From Wyeomyia smithii (taxonomy: Eukaryota > Arthropoda > Insecta > Diptera > Culicidae): DNA of 64,000 bases. Both the position numbers and the translations under genes were made by a program. Below are positions 36,675 to 47,115 of the stretch, one piece after another. Under the pieces are notes generated by a model, which saw only the letters and a program-made list of their open reading frames with translations, was not told the DNA's origin and ran no database searches. The stretch is from the NCBI RefSeq assembly GCF_029784165.1, contig NC_073695.1, positions 10,391,786 through 10,455,785 on the forward strand, written 5' to 3'. Position 1 is the first letter of the stretch. Each line of letters starts with the position of its first letter.

Positions 36675-39449
36675 GGGAGCTGGCAACACGACTAACCGAT
36701 AATACGTGCCCCGAAAGCAATCCGTTAAAGTTATTGATTTATAAGTGAAATGAGGGGCCAAACTTGCTAAAAAGTGTACAGTTGTGATCTGTGATGCTTT
36801 GTTTAAGTGAGAAAAGTGGAGGTTTTTTGAAAAACACAGTGTTCTATGCGTGGAAGTTAAAATTTATCCACGAAATCAAATTGAAAATTGTTAGGCCAGT
36901 TAGGTTGCGTGAGTGTGAGTGCCTACTTCGTGCGTCGCGCTAACAAGCGGTTCATTATTAACGTGCGATAATGGAGTGCATATGGTGGTGTGAACGAAGA
37001 GAACGGCACTTCCTGGAGAGCGGAGCGAATAGCGTTGCGCTGTGCTAGTCGGCGTTTGTTTCGCTGGCATAGGCATAACCAAACTAAAACAGATGAGTAT
37101 ATGTTTTTTGTATCAAACATTTCATGAATGTAAGGCTATGTGTGTAGTGGCTTTTAGCGGGCTTTGGACTTTGGCAGAAGCGTGAATGTGTGATCTGTTG
37201 GGTGCACGAGGTGTGGTAGCTTTTCGGCTGCGAGTAGGGTTTTTTTTTGTTTGCACGATGAGTCTTGAAATGTTTTACTTTTTTTCTCCCACAAGTAAAA
37301 GCAATGAGAATCGTCAGGTGAGGTAGGTTAACTTATCAACGGGCTCGATACGACATACACGATTCGCTTTTGGAATTTTATTTTTTTTTTCCTAATTGGT
37401 CCGCGTTCGAATATGGTTTACATCATGTGATGATCCACCGGATACCACGTAGTTGCCAGTTTGAGGAACGACGTAGCGTGCCGTTTCGATTGCGGCCGTT
37501 ATGAATGTTTAACTGTTACAGTTTCGATTGTCCAAATAGAAAACAGAGTGCAATTAAGATGTTTTTCTGGAGACTTTTTTCGTGTGATTTTGTGTAATAG
37601 TGTTGTTTATTAGAATTTATGGTAGAATAGATTAATTAAGTTGTATTTACTGATGTTTCGTGTGCCATGGATTTTTAAACGCACTGACTCTCGCATGACA
37701 GGTAATAGAAAATTCAATGGAGTCGAGTTTGACTTTCGAGGATTATTTAGTCAGCCTGAAATAATCATGATTGGTTTGGTCCTGTCAATAATTTCAAGAC
37801 TTTTGATTAGTATGTACATCTACACCTGATGTTTGCACTTATTGTTTTAGATGCACCAAACTTTGCCATTTTTCTATCTTTCCAACAGTATCACACCCAT
37901 TATAAGGTAATGGGTAGCTCAACTTAGTAATGAGCCAATATGACGCATAGTATACTTTGAATCCGTCATCTACCACGGTTTTGCACGGTCAGGCTTCAAG
38001 TAGGGTTTTATTAGCAAACATGTTCTCACCTCGACAGCAATGGTGTGGTTTATGGAAGCTGGGAGTATGGTGCAGTGATAATACATGAAATCTTATGCTT
38101 CACTTTTCCGATTTTTCTAGCTTTTGGGCTGTTTATGTTTTGTATACAATGTTCCAAACATGACTAGTTCGGCATTTTGTTAACAAACTTAAGACCATAT
38201 ATTGGTCAATATGGAAATTTACATTTTTAAATTATTAAGGCTTTGCATGCATGAAACTTTGCCAATTTTTTTTATTCAATAGGCAACATTCGCATCGACA
38301 ACTAAGATAGAATCGGCGTGAAAAGTCGTGTTCCGAGTTTCTGCGTCGGTAGGAGGGAATAGAGCGGTCGTGCATAGTGCTTCGATGTAAACTGCGTTTC
38401 CGGCTCGGGAGCATTTTACTTATATGAACGTTTTTAGAATATAGTGATTTCGAGGGCTATATCCAGATACTTGTTCATGTCTCACTGTGACTGTTTAACC
38501 GAAGATTTCGTCCGGTCGATAAATATCGCGATTAACGAAAACACAATGTATACCCTCTAAAAAATCGCGTCGGCCGACGTGCAGTCGTTTCTTCGAAAGT
38601 ACTCGGGATTGACAAATAGCTGATGGCTACGAGTAGTAAAGGCTACATCGCGGACCGTTTGGCAAGAAATTTACCCATGGTTCGTTTTCGTAATAAGCGC
38701 GCATCATTGTTATATTCTGTTTTTCAGGTGTGTTTTTCGCGGGATCGTATCGTTTTTTTAGAGCAGACAAAGTGTATACGAGAAACGTCGTTGGTCGATT
38801 TGTTAGGTAGAAATGTCCGGTTGAACGAACCCCTAGACTCCGCGTCGATACATTCATGAGGTCGAATTATCTAAAGCTAGATCAACAACGCGCCCTTGAT
38901 TTCGGTGTAAAGAGGAAAAGAGGATCACCTTACGAGGAGATACCATTTCATTTGAAGTTGTCCCAATTTGATCAAAGGTCTAGTATTCTCGCGTACGATT
39001 TATTGTTGCGGTGTTACATTGTCAAACTGAATAAGTTCGAATCGCATTATGAATATCGTGGCGGATATAATGAACTTGTTCGCGCGATACTTGTTCTAAA
39101 GAACCCGACACTCGAAACCAGCGCATCGTTTACCAAAACGAACCCTGCTGTGTACCTTGTCCTTTCTCCAACATCCCAGTGATTTCTCGTGGAAGTGCAG
39201 AGGTGTTCTCGGCTTCCAATAAGCGAGTATCACGTCAACATTTTCCTATACAAATTCCTTCTTTGACCTACATTCGGATGCGGCCGGCGCTGGTATTGCC
39301 TAATACAAAGATTAAGGTCACCAGTTTTTATACATTGAGGATGCATGTTGGTCCCAAGCATCATCTGTTGGTTCTCTGTGTAATTACAGCTGATCTGGCA
39401 ATAACGGAGTAGCAACCGCGGGCGGTCAATCATGCTCATGCTCATGCTC
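36675..39449 (+). mobile_element. 2.78-kb retrotransposon-like insertion of unknown family
   Basis: Flanked by a perfect 22-bp direct repeat (AATTAATACAGTCAGTTTTC plus AG) at 36653-36674 and 39450-39471, which sits naturally within the mariner sequence. The 3' end is CATGCTCATGCTCATGCTC, a short (TCATGC)n tail. Long variable target duplication plus a short-repeat tail is the signature of target-primed reverse transcription by a non-LTR element. The body encodes no protein I recognise. The best plus-strand frames are 38623-38859 (78 codons), 38856-39182 (108 codons) and 39179-39412 (77 codons); the last ends 37 nt before the target-site duplication. It could be the non-coding or mutated body of an unknown LINE, a non-autonomous passenger, or a retrocopy of a host RNA. 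Confidence 0.75.
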
Positions 39450-39493
39450 AATTAATACAGTCAGTTTTCAGTTCCGCTCTCATAAAATCTGCA

Positions 39494-40190
39494 ATGGATT
39501 CAAATAGAGAACAAATAAGAGTCTTGACTTACATCGAGATCAGGAGGGAGCTGTCGCATATGAATTTAAGCAGATTATGCATCTACAAGCGTTTCAAGGA
39601 TACAGGCACGGTTGCTCTCAAGAAGAACCCTGGTGAAAAACGAAGTGTTCGGACTCTAGCGATCATCAAAGCAGTGAAGGGTCGTTTTCGGCGAAATCCA
39701 GCCCGTTCGGCAAGAAAAATGGCGTATGAGATGAACATGAGCTACACACACCATGCAAAATGTTATCATTTGCACCCTTGCGCTAAAATGCATTTTGGGA
39801 AAGACAATTTTTGCTTTAAACAGGACTCAGCACGAGCGCATAGATCGTCCTGAAATGGTGTAAGCAGAATTTGCCTGGTTTCATCCGTTCATCTGAATGG
39901 CCTGCATTGTCACCGGAATTGAACTCGCTAGACTTCAGTATCTGGGGATACATGCTAGGACGACGTTAGGCATTTGGTCACATTTAAAAAACGTTTGGTT
40001 AAGATTTGGAACGAAATGCCGAACGAAGTTGTGCGTGAGACTTGCAATGACTTCGAAAGCGTCTACGGGCCGTTATCGAACACAAAGGTGAAAGATTTGA
40101 ACTCAACTAAGTACATAATACTTTTACTACTTATCGATTTTATTGAAATCGATTCCGGAGGGAAAAATAAACTGTTTTGGTTTTTATGAC
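39494..40190 (+). pseudogene. Mariner-superfamily transposase, internally deleted
   Basis: The N-terminal 80-odd residues begin MDSNREQIRVLTYIEIRREL and contain the helix-turn-helix region and RRNPARSARKMAYEMNMS (39689-39742 area). The sequence then jumps to HPCAKMHFGKDNFCFKQDSA, so the first catalytic Asp and most of the core are missing. The second Asp is retained in KQDSARAHRS (about 39820-39848). After a stop, EWPALSPELNSLDFSIWGYM (about 39897-39955) and the C-terminal region VKIWNEMPNEVVRETCNDFE (39990-40050) are readable in other frames. Inactive. The motif wording is closest to the DD37E-type mosquito elements; the subfamily is an inference. Confidence 0.85.
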
Positions 40191-40228
40191 ATAAATAAAG
40201 TGTATCACTGTCACGTTACCACCCTGTA

Positions 40229-41100
40229 CCAACTGTCACTTTTCATCAGATTCATGATTTTTCAAAATTTCTCGATCAAAAATGTTACTGCGATTGGACT
40301 CCAAGAGAAGTAGAAAAATTTATTTCAAGCGATACACTGTTAATAAATTGGTAAGAAAGTTAGAAATTAAGGTGTTATTACGAGTCTTTCTTTCACCATT
40401 TTTTCTAGTGTTCCTTAAGGCAGTAATTTAGGATCTCTTCTGTTAATATTATTTTTCAACGACAAATGTCACTTCGCCCCTTTAATTTTCTGCTCACGTC
40501 CTCATATAGATGATGGTTCTCTGAAAATTCTTCTTCATTGTTATTACGAACATTACTTCCCTCATAACCGGTATCGGTTGAATCGGCACAACTCGTGTGA
40601 AGGGAAATTTCAATTCCATTTTTTTTATTCCAATATGATACTTTCATTTATCGATATTTAGTGTTTTCGGGAACTACAACTAGAGCTCTGAAATCTCACA
40701 TTCGATGCTTGAAATACACCTGAAGTGAAGTCAAGTGTGCACTCACTTTCATCCTTTACAGTGATACTGAACCCTTACCCCAAATTTAACGTTTTACTGA
40801 TTCGGCTGTTGTTACTTTTTGTCCAGTCTACATCATATTGGAACAGAGTAAAAAAATTCAAAACGTTAAATTATGTGCATTTCAGTAAAAAACTCCCCTG
40901 CGTCGTTCGAAATTATTAGTTGATTTATTATTTACACTTTGCAAAAGCCTACCGGCAAGTCTGATGTACTCTTGTGTTTGCCATTTCATCATCTGCGTGA
41001 CCCCGCCTATTTGCAAAATTTTTCATCACGGTTAAAATCAATTTAACAAGTATTAGAATTCATACGTAAAATCCAGCCCAAACCACTAGCTGGATTAATT
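40229..41100. other. Non-coding, nothing recognised
   Basis: AT-rich flank of the mariner insertion, without tandem or coding signal. Confidence 0.4.
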
Positions 41101-43560
41101 TCGAATTTTTCCCTCCTCTTCCCTAATGCGAGCAAGATAATAGCATGTCAGTTTGCGTTCAAACGTGAGTCCCGCCATTCCCGGTGCTTGTAATGGAGTC
41201 ACGATCGATGATAGAGTAGAAACCATCACTGACTGACGGCACTGACAGTTTTTTTTTCTTTCATTTCGTCGAATTCAAACCGATAACATTCGGAAGAAAC
41301 TCATTCGCAACCGAACTGACAGCCCGCTCGCTAGTGAGCGAGCAAAGCGTAGCCAAACGAGACAAATTGAGATTGAATGCAGCGTTTTTCAGTGTTTACG
41401 TGACCCGGTGTTGACAGAAAAAATCAGATAACTTCCCCGCGGAAATCGAGACAGCAACAGCAGCAGCAGCACCAGAGACACGTGAGCTATCATTTCATCC
41501 GAATGAATGCCACCAAGTATGCTTCATTCATCAGACAGGAACAAATATCACTATATCTTGCTCCCATTCGGTGAATGAAAGCCGGAGAAAAATCTGCTCT
41601 GTTTTCTATTTAGCAGATTGGAGCTAGTGCGGCATCGGAGATGGAGATAAAGAGAGTGAAGAAAGAAAAGCCTTGCACACAGGAAGCGCTCGTGTGCTTC
41701 GCCAAGCTGACAACGGCCATGGCGAACGGCGATGACTGGAGATCGCCAGGACAGCAGCAGCGACATGTAATAATGATAATGACTGCACATATATTTGTGT
41801 CAGCGCGAAGCATACACCGCTTTTTTGTTTGCTTTTCCGGTATTTCGACTGGTCTGACGTGCAGTGGAGCTTCCCCGTCAAGCCGCTTATCGCGGCCCGA
41901 GGAATCTAGCGGATTCCGTGTTTCTGCGGAGGGAGTTGCCTCAGCTGTTGTTACGGTTAGTGGCGTTGTCGTCCTCTCGGCCGTTTTGTTTCCCAGCATC
42001 CGAGTGAATATATTTCAAAGAAACCCCTTTTTACCCGGCGCTCACGCTCGAGATGATTGTATCTTCTCAAATGGTGATTTCGGATTTGTCTAAGTCTTTC
42101 TTTTTTGTGTGTGTGCACCCATTCCGCCTCCGCCAAGCTACGAGAGGTAGGTTGCAATACTTTGTTGATCCTGTCGCTGCGCTGTGTTTCTATACTTTGC
42201 TACCGGCTTCTGGTTAGGATGTGATGAATTTCCATTTTTAAGCTTGTCAAGTTTAGAAGACAAAGGAGAATTGCTACGGAAAATTACATCAGCTAAAAGG
42301 GCTGCAGTTTATTGCCGGAGCGGGTGTGCTGTGCGAGTGCTGGCAGTTTGAAATATGGCAAAGTGTCCTCTCGGAGAAAGCAATCATTTCAGGGCCTAGA
42401 TTAGACGAGGCTGTGAGCGTGGCATTGTACAAGCAGTCGCATCACTTCCAAAGAAGGATTTCTTTAAAAGAAAGAAAAAATCTACCCCAAATCCGATTCG
42501 GTCGACCTTGAATCGGAACCGCTTTGTGCCATCTCCGTGCCAGTAGATGATCCCATCGCTCAATTTAGTCCTCTGTGCGCCCGCAGGCCTCGATATCCCG
42601 GGGCTGACAGTATTTCTTCTCCAGCACGCGCGCAGCACATCAATTTCACTCTGCTACAACTCAATTTGTAAGTCATAAAATTTGCAGCACATCAATTTTG
42701 GCTTTCTTCGCTTGTTGGCTGACTGGCTGGCATCGAGAACCGGGTTTGCCATTGGGTCAACCGAGCAGGATTTAACCCCGTTTTGTAACCATGTCGAACG
42801 GCTGTCTACCATCATCAACCTCACTTCGTACACCCAAAAAGCAAATAAAAACCGAAAGAGACACGGAAAAATCGACAGAAAGTGATCGTAAAAAAATTTG
42901 ATTGATTTGGCTTGCGCGTGTCCTGCTGCTCGGTGCCGTTCCTGCTTTTCCTGCAGACCCGGGTACAATGTTTGAAGATTGTTCTTACACACGTTTTTGA
43001 TTTTTTTCCCGACTTCTCTTTTACTTCAACGACGGAGAGGGTTGGACAAACTGACTGCTGGCCCGGTCCGGTTCGGGTCTCTTTAGTTGCGAAATTTAAT
43101 ATGCAGAACGCGTCTATAAGGGGTAGCTTTCGGTTTTGGCTCCTCTGATCCTTCCCGTACTGGTCACGACACGACCCGATGCGATGCGTTCCAGCAGCAG
43201 GGGCGGTCTTCGTCCCGGTCTGACAGGCCGAGTGTCTTTATGTTTGTTTAAAATGAGTGATTGTGGGTCAATTGCGTGGGCAGGCAGCAGCAGCAGGATG
43301 TGACCGCAAGAGCCACAAGAAACAAAATGCTTCTGTGTCGGCTTGATTGTGGGAGCGCCCTTCGGCGAGGGGAGAATTTTGATCGGAGCTTATTTTTTTG
43401 TTTCGTTTTTAGCTCGGGATTTCCGACGCTGGCTGGGCCGGTTGTGAATTGAATGTGACGAGAGAAAAAGTTGCAGTGGGATTTTACTTTTTTTGTATGA
43501 TGATGATGGTCCCACCTCTTACCCCTACAAAGGTTTGAGAAAGACGATTTATCTACAAGA
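41101..43560. other. GC-richer single-copy-looking island 4; possible undetected 5' exon
   Basis: The stretch 41290-41515 has the texture of an insect 5' untranslated exon: a 7-bp-stem hairpin at 41326-41343, CAG runs at 41453-41470, then GAATGAATGCCACCAAGTAT where an ATG (41503) is followed 11 nt later by a possible splice donor GTATGC. This is weak. The frames 41641-42093 (150 codons, plus) and 41610-41999 (129 codons, minus) overlap on opposite strands without a domain. No gene is called. Confidence 0.25.
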
Positions 43561-44285
43561 TAATTATTATAAAACAATTAAACCAGATAAGCAAACAAAA
43601 CGAACTGGTTTTCATCACAGATATAATTTTCTTCACAATTGATCCAATGCTTTGCAGCGATTCAAATAGAGAAAATATTCGTCAAAAATCAAGTAATTCA
43701 TCGACAAAGCGTTGTCGGTATCAATTTATTTGCAACTGTCAGCCAAAAGACATTAATTGCATCTGAGTTAAGCCAACATCCAGTGTAATCATCCACAAAG
43801 TCGATACAATCCCGACGAGGCCATTCCTGCCGTGATCAGCAAGCAAAGCACAAGTCCAGCTGTCAACTTCGATGTGATTTATAAGAGAGCCCCCACCTAG
43901 GGAAGTCGAAAATATTTCCAACTCGAAAATATCCTAGACCGGCTAGGAAACCAATGTCCAATGACAACCAACAGAACTAAAATCGTTCCGATTACTCTGA
44001 CGAGTATCTTGATAATGTCAAAATAAAATAATAAAGGTATTCTCCATCTCAAATGATTAAATTTCTAAATTCAGTCCTTCATATCTGATCATCGCGCGCG
44101 ATTTTCAAACCTTCGTAGACTTCTCTTTTTTATTTTATACTACATCAATAATTACAAAATCCATCATCACCCTCGTGACGAACATAATAGTTTTTCAGTG
44201 CTACCATATTCCTTTAAAAAGCTATATAAGCAGAGTCCACAGAGATCATCCGTTACAAGAACTTCGTCAATTACAGTTTAGCTAA
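43561..44285. other. Non-coding flank of the LINE
   Basis: AT-rich. No feature recognised. The 3' end of the LINE on the minus strand lies near or below 44285. Confidence 0.4.
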
Positions 44286-44308
44286 ATTAAAAAAAATTAA
44301 ATAACTGC

Positions 44309-45916
44309 TTAAAATTCAGCTTTGACGTGTGAAATGCATAGTCTCTTGAATTCTGATAGTGTCGCCGTACGTCTGATGTGTCTAGGCATCGAATTGTATA
44401 CATTTATTCCTTTAAAGAACAATGAATTTTGTGAAGCACTAGTTAAAAAATGTGGTGTTCTAATTTCTCCCGCATTTCTTGTGTTATATCTATGGATGTC
44501 ACTTCCTCTAACAATTCGATCACACAAATATCGGGGCAGCAATCCATTAGCTACTTTAAAAATGAACACCATTGTCAGAAAAACAATTCGTTGCTTCACC
44601 GATAGCCATTGCAAAGCGTCAAACATCAAGGACGAGGAAGTGTATCTATTGCATCTCAAAATCAACCGCATTATTTTATTTTGCAAACGCTGCAATCTCG
44701 ATATTTGTGTTTCATTTGCCAAAAATAAAATGGAAGTGCAAAAGTCTAAATGAGGAGAGATGATTGATTTATAGAGATGAATCTTGCTGAAAGTATTCAA
44801 CTCCTTTTTCAAACGACAGAGGATTCCATATTTCTTGGCAATTTTCTTGATGACATTATCAATGTGAGCATTGAACTTTAGCTTGTCATCAATAATCACG
44901 CCAAGATATTTGATCTCACTCACGCGATCGATTGTCTCACCATCAATTTCAACTGAGACATTTTCATTTACACGGTTTCGCGAAATAATCATGAATTTTG
45001 TTTTGTTGGTATTCAATTTTAGCTGTTTGAATTTCAACCATCCGCTCAGCGATCGCAAATCTTTGTTTAAATGCAATATGGCTTCTTCGAGATTTTTAGC
45101 TGCAATGAACAATACTGTGTCATCAGCAAAAAGATTTATGTCACAAAAACGTAAGACTCTTCTCATATCATTAATGTACATAATAAACAAAATAGGCCCT
45201 AATACACTTCCCTGAGGTACACCAAGAGTGTTCCTTATGGGATCAGAGGTAAAATCATTGAAAATAGTCCTTTGAGTTCTGTCACACAAGTAGTTTTCAA
45301 ACCATTTGTATGCAGTACTCGTAATTCCAAAGCGCTTTATAGTTTGTAACAATAAGGGCCTAGAAATCGTTTCAAAAGCGCGTTTAAGATCCAAAAACAC
45401 CGCAACAATAGTATCCTTACGCTCAATGTTTTCTTTCCATTTTGCTAACACCAAATTCAATGCAGTTTCACAAGAATGGCCTTCCCGATATCCTGATTGT
45501 TCTGGTATCAGCAAACCGTTAGAGTTCAAATATTGTAACAGTTGGCCTTTTACAGCAAGTTCTAAGATTTTCTCTAAAGTGTGCAACATATTGATAGGAC
45601 GAAACTCTTCGGCTTTAATCGTCCCAGCAACTTTTTGTATCGGAATCACTAACGACTCCTTCCAAATTTGTGGCACGTGCCCCGTTTGTAATGATTCGTT
45701 TATAAGGCCAAGTAGATCGTGCCCAATAACATGAAAACAATCTTGAATAACTCTAGCATTAACGTTATCAATTCCAGCCGTTTTATGAAGAGAAAAACAT
45801 ATGTTTTTGAGTTGTTCTAGTGTAAGTTGGTGAAAGCTTTCAAAACTACAATTAACATTATACGGCCGTTTTATTTCATTCGGTTCATTAACCAATTCAA
45901 TTGATTTATTGATCAA
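44309..45916 (-). CDS. LINE ORF2, C-terminal part: reverse transcriptase
   Basis: 535 residues. RT blocks in order: TAGIDNVNARVI (46-57), ESLVIPIQK (87-95), FRPINM (105-110), PEQSGYREGHS (138-148), the first catalytic motif FLDLKRAF (174-181), GVPQGSVLGPILF (232-244), and the FADD box with both catalytic Asp (263-266). The thumb region and C-terminal domain run to SHVKAEF. No RNase H follows. A TAA immediately upstream (45917-45919 area) separates this frame from 36 in-frame codons that continue back to the frameshift near 46041. The RT is catalytically complete in sequence but would not be made as part of ORF2 without bypassing these lesions. Confidence 0.92.
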   Translation of the reverse strand: MINKSIELVNEPNEIKRPYNVNCSFESFHQLTLEQLKNICFSLHKTAGIDNVNARVIQDCFHVIGHDLLGLINESLQTGHVPQIWKESLVIPIQKVAGTIKAEEFRPINMLHTLEKILELAVKGQLLQYLNSNGLLIPEQSGYREGHSCETALNLVLAKWKENIERKDTIVAVFLDLKRAFETISRPLLLQTIKRFGITSTAYKWFENYLCDRTQRTIFNDFTSDPIRNTLGVPQGSVLGPILFIMYINDMRRVLRFCDINLFADDTVLFIAAKNLEEAILHLNKDLRSLSGWLKFKQLKLNTNKTKFMIISRNRVNENVSVEIDGETIDRVSEIKYLGVIIDDKLKFNAHIDNVIKKIAKKYGILCRLKKELNTFSKIHLYKSIISPHLDFCTSILFLANETQISRLQRLQNKIMRLILRCNRYTSSSLMFDALQWLSVKQRIVFLTMVFIFKVANGLLPRYLCDRIVRGSDIHRYNTRNAGEIRTPHFLTSASQNSLFFKGINVYNSMPRHIRRTATLSEFKRLCISHVKAEF

Positions 45917-46035
45917 TTAAACACTTTCGATGAAATAATCATTGAACTTACTTGCAATTGTTGCTTCAGAATGTTCTTCAATGCCATCAAAAGTTATGGA
46001 CCGCGGATTAAAATTGCAAGGTTTCAGTAATGACT

Positions 46036-47094
46036 TCAGTATCTCCATAACTCTTTGCTGTTGTTTTTATGTTGATCAATTTTCCCCTGTATATATTCGC
46101 TCCGTGTTTTGTTCAGAGATTGTGAATATATATTCCTAGCAACTGTATAATTGTACCAATCATTATCATTTGTTGTTCTACAAAACTTCTTGTACAATTT
46201 GTCTCTTTTTCGCCTGAGGCGCAAAAGATTTAGATTGTACCAGTTGTTCGAGTTCTTAACAACAACATTCTTTTGTTTGACTAACTGATTAGTACAGTTT
46301 TTTAAAACATTGTTCAAAATAGTTGCTTTATCATCAAGGCTACGAGATAGGGAAAAGTCCAAGTTTCTTGCAACAAGCTCCGAAACCTTTCGTTTCGAGT
46401 AATTTTTCCAGCACTTAAATTTCACTTGATTTATTTTACTTCCCGTACCACAATTATTTATAACAATCGTTTCATGATCGGTAACTTTTAAATTGGGACT
46501 CACCATTGCAGAAACGGAGTCAAAATTAGTATAAACGTGGTCAATCAAAGTCCTACTATGTCTGGAAATACGGGTATACTCATTGATTATTTGTTTCAAA
46601 TTGTAAAATTCGGCTAAGCGCTTCAAATGATTTGAATTGAGGTTATCGCGCCAATTCATGTTAAAATCTCCGGTAATAAGGTTAAATTTACTACAATCCA
46701 CAAAAACTTCGAACCAAGTTTCCAAAATCTCCATAAAACGCTGGTCACTTGAACTGGGAGAATGATAAACAACACCATAATTACCCATCTTCATGCCACC
46801 TTCCACCGTAATGCCCAAGAACCAGTTTCCATCAATTGCTTCGTTGTGGCGAAGATTGAATCGAATTGATTCCTGTGCATAAATAGCAACACCGCCAGTA
46901 TGTCTGGAATGCGAGCAACAAGCAGCTATTTTGTATCCCGGTATAGAGTATTGGTCGAACGCATCAATATCTACAATGTGAGTTTCTGATAAAAATACCA
47001 AAAATGGACGCTTTTCCTCTACAATCTGTCGCAAAGCAACGTAGTTTGTAGATAACCCTGCAATATTCAAATACATCATATCGAATTGATTCAC
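46036..47094 (-). CDS. LINE ORF2, N-terminal part: APE-type endonuclease
   Basis: 352 residues before a frame break. Landmarks of apurinic/apyrimidinic-type endonucleases are present: YLNIAG with N10, LSETH with catalytic E37, GDFNMNW at 142-148, LIDHVY with D185/H186, and TDHE with D206/H207. The domain nicks target DNA to prime reverse transcription. It is followed by a linker that should run straight into the RT. A single-base loss around 46041 puts a TGA after LWRY, and the reading continues in another frame to 45918. The catalytic residues look complete. In the intact family, EN and RT are one polypeptide. Confidence 0.9.
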   Translation of the reverse strand: MNQFDMMYLNIAGLSTNYVALRQIVEEKRPFLVFLSETHIVDIDAFDQYSIPGYKIAACCSHSRHTGGVAIYAQESIRFNLRHNEAIDGNWFLGITVEGGMKMGNYGVVYHSPSSSDQRFMEILETWFEVFVDCSKFNLITGDFNMNWRDNLNSNHLKRLAEFYNLKQIINEYTRISRHSRTLIDHVYTNFDSVSAMVSPNLKVTDHETIVINNCGTGSKINQVKFKCWKNYSKRKVSELVARNLDFSLSRSLDDKATILNNVLKNCTNQLVKQKNVVVKNSNNWYNLNLLRLRRKRDKLYKKFCRTTNDNDWYNYTVARNIYSQSLNKTRSEYIQGKIDQHKNNSKELWRY

Positions 47095-47115
47095 ATTCCA
47101 CTTGGAACTTGGTTG

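Larger units (their letters stand above)
36561..40226 (+). mobile_element. Deleted mariner-superfamily transposon carrying a nested insertion
   Basis: The left end CAGGGTGGCAAC starts at 36561 and the right end, reversed, reads CAGGGTGGTAAC ending at 40226. Each is flanked by TA (36559-36560 and 40227-40228). Removing the nested insertion leaves about 870 bp, which carries the start and end of a transposase (39494-40190). A full-length element of this type is about 1.3 kb, so it is an internally deleted, non-autonomous copy. It was then split by retro-insertion of 36675-39449. Confidence 0.85.

Noticed and set aside
41610..42093. Overlapping frames of 150 (plus) and 129 (minus) codons
   Set aside because: Mutually antisense, no motif, no splice context; likely chance in GC-richer DNA.
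44322..45734. Plus-strand frames across the LINE
   Set aside because: Antisense shadows of the reverse transcriptase, which has clear motifs on the minus strand.
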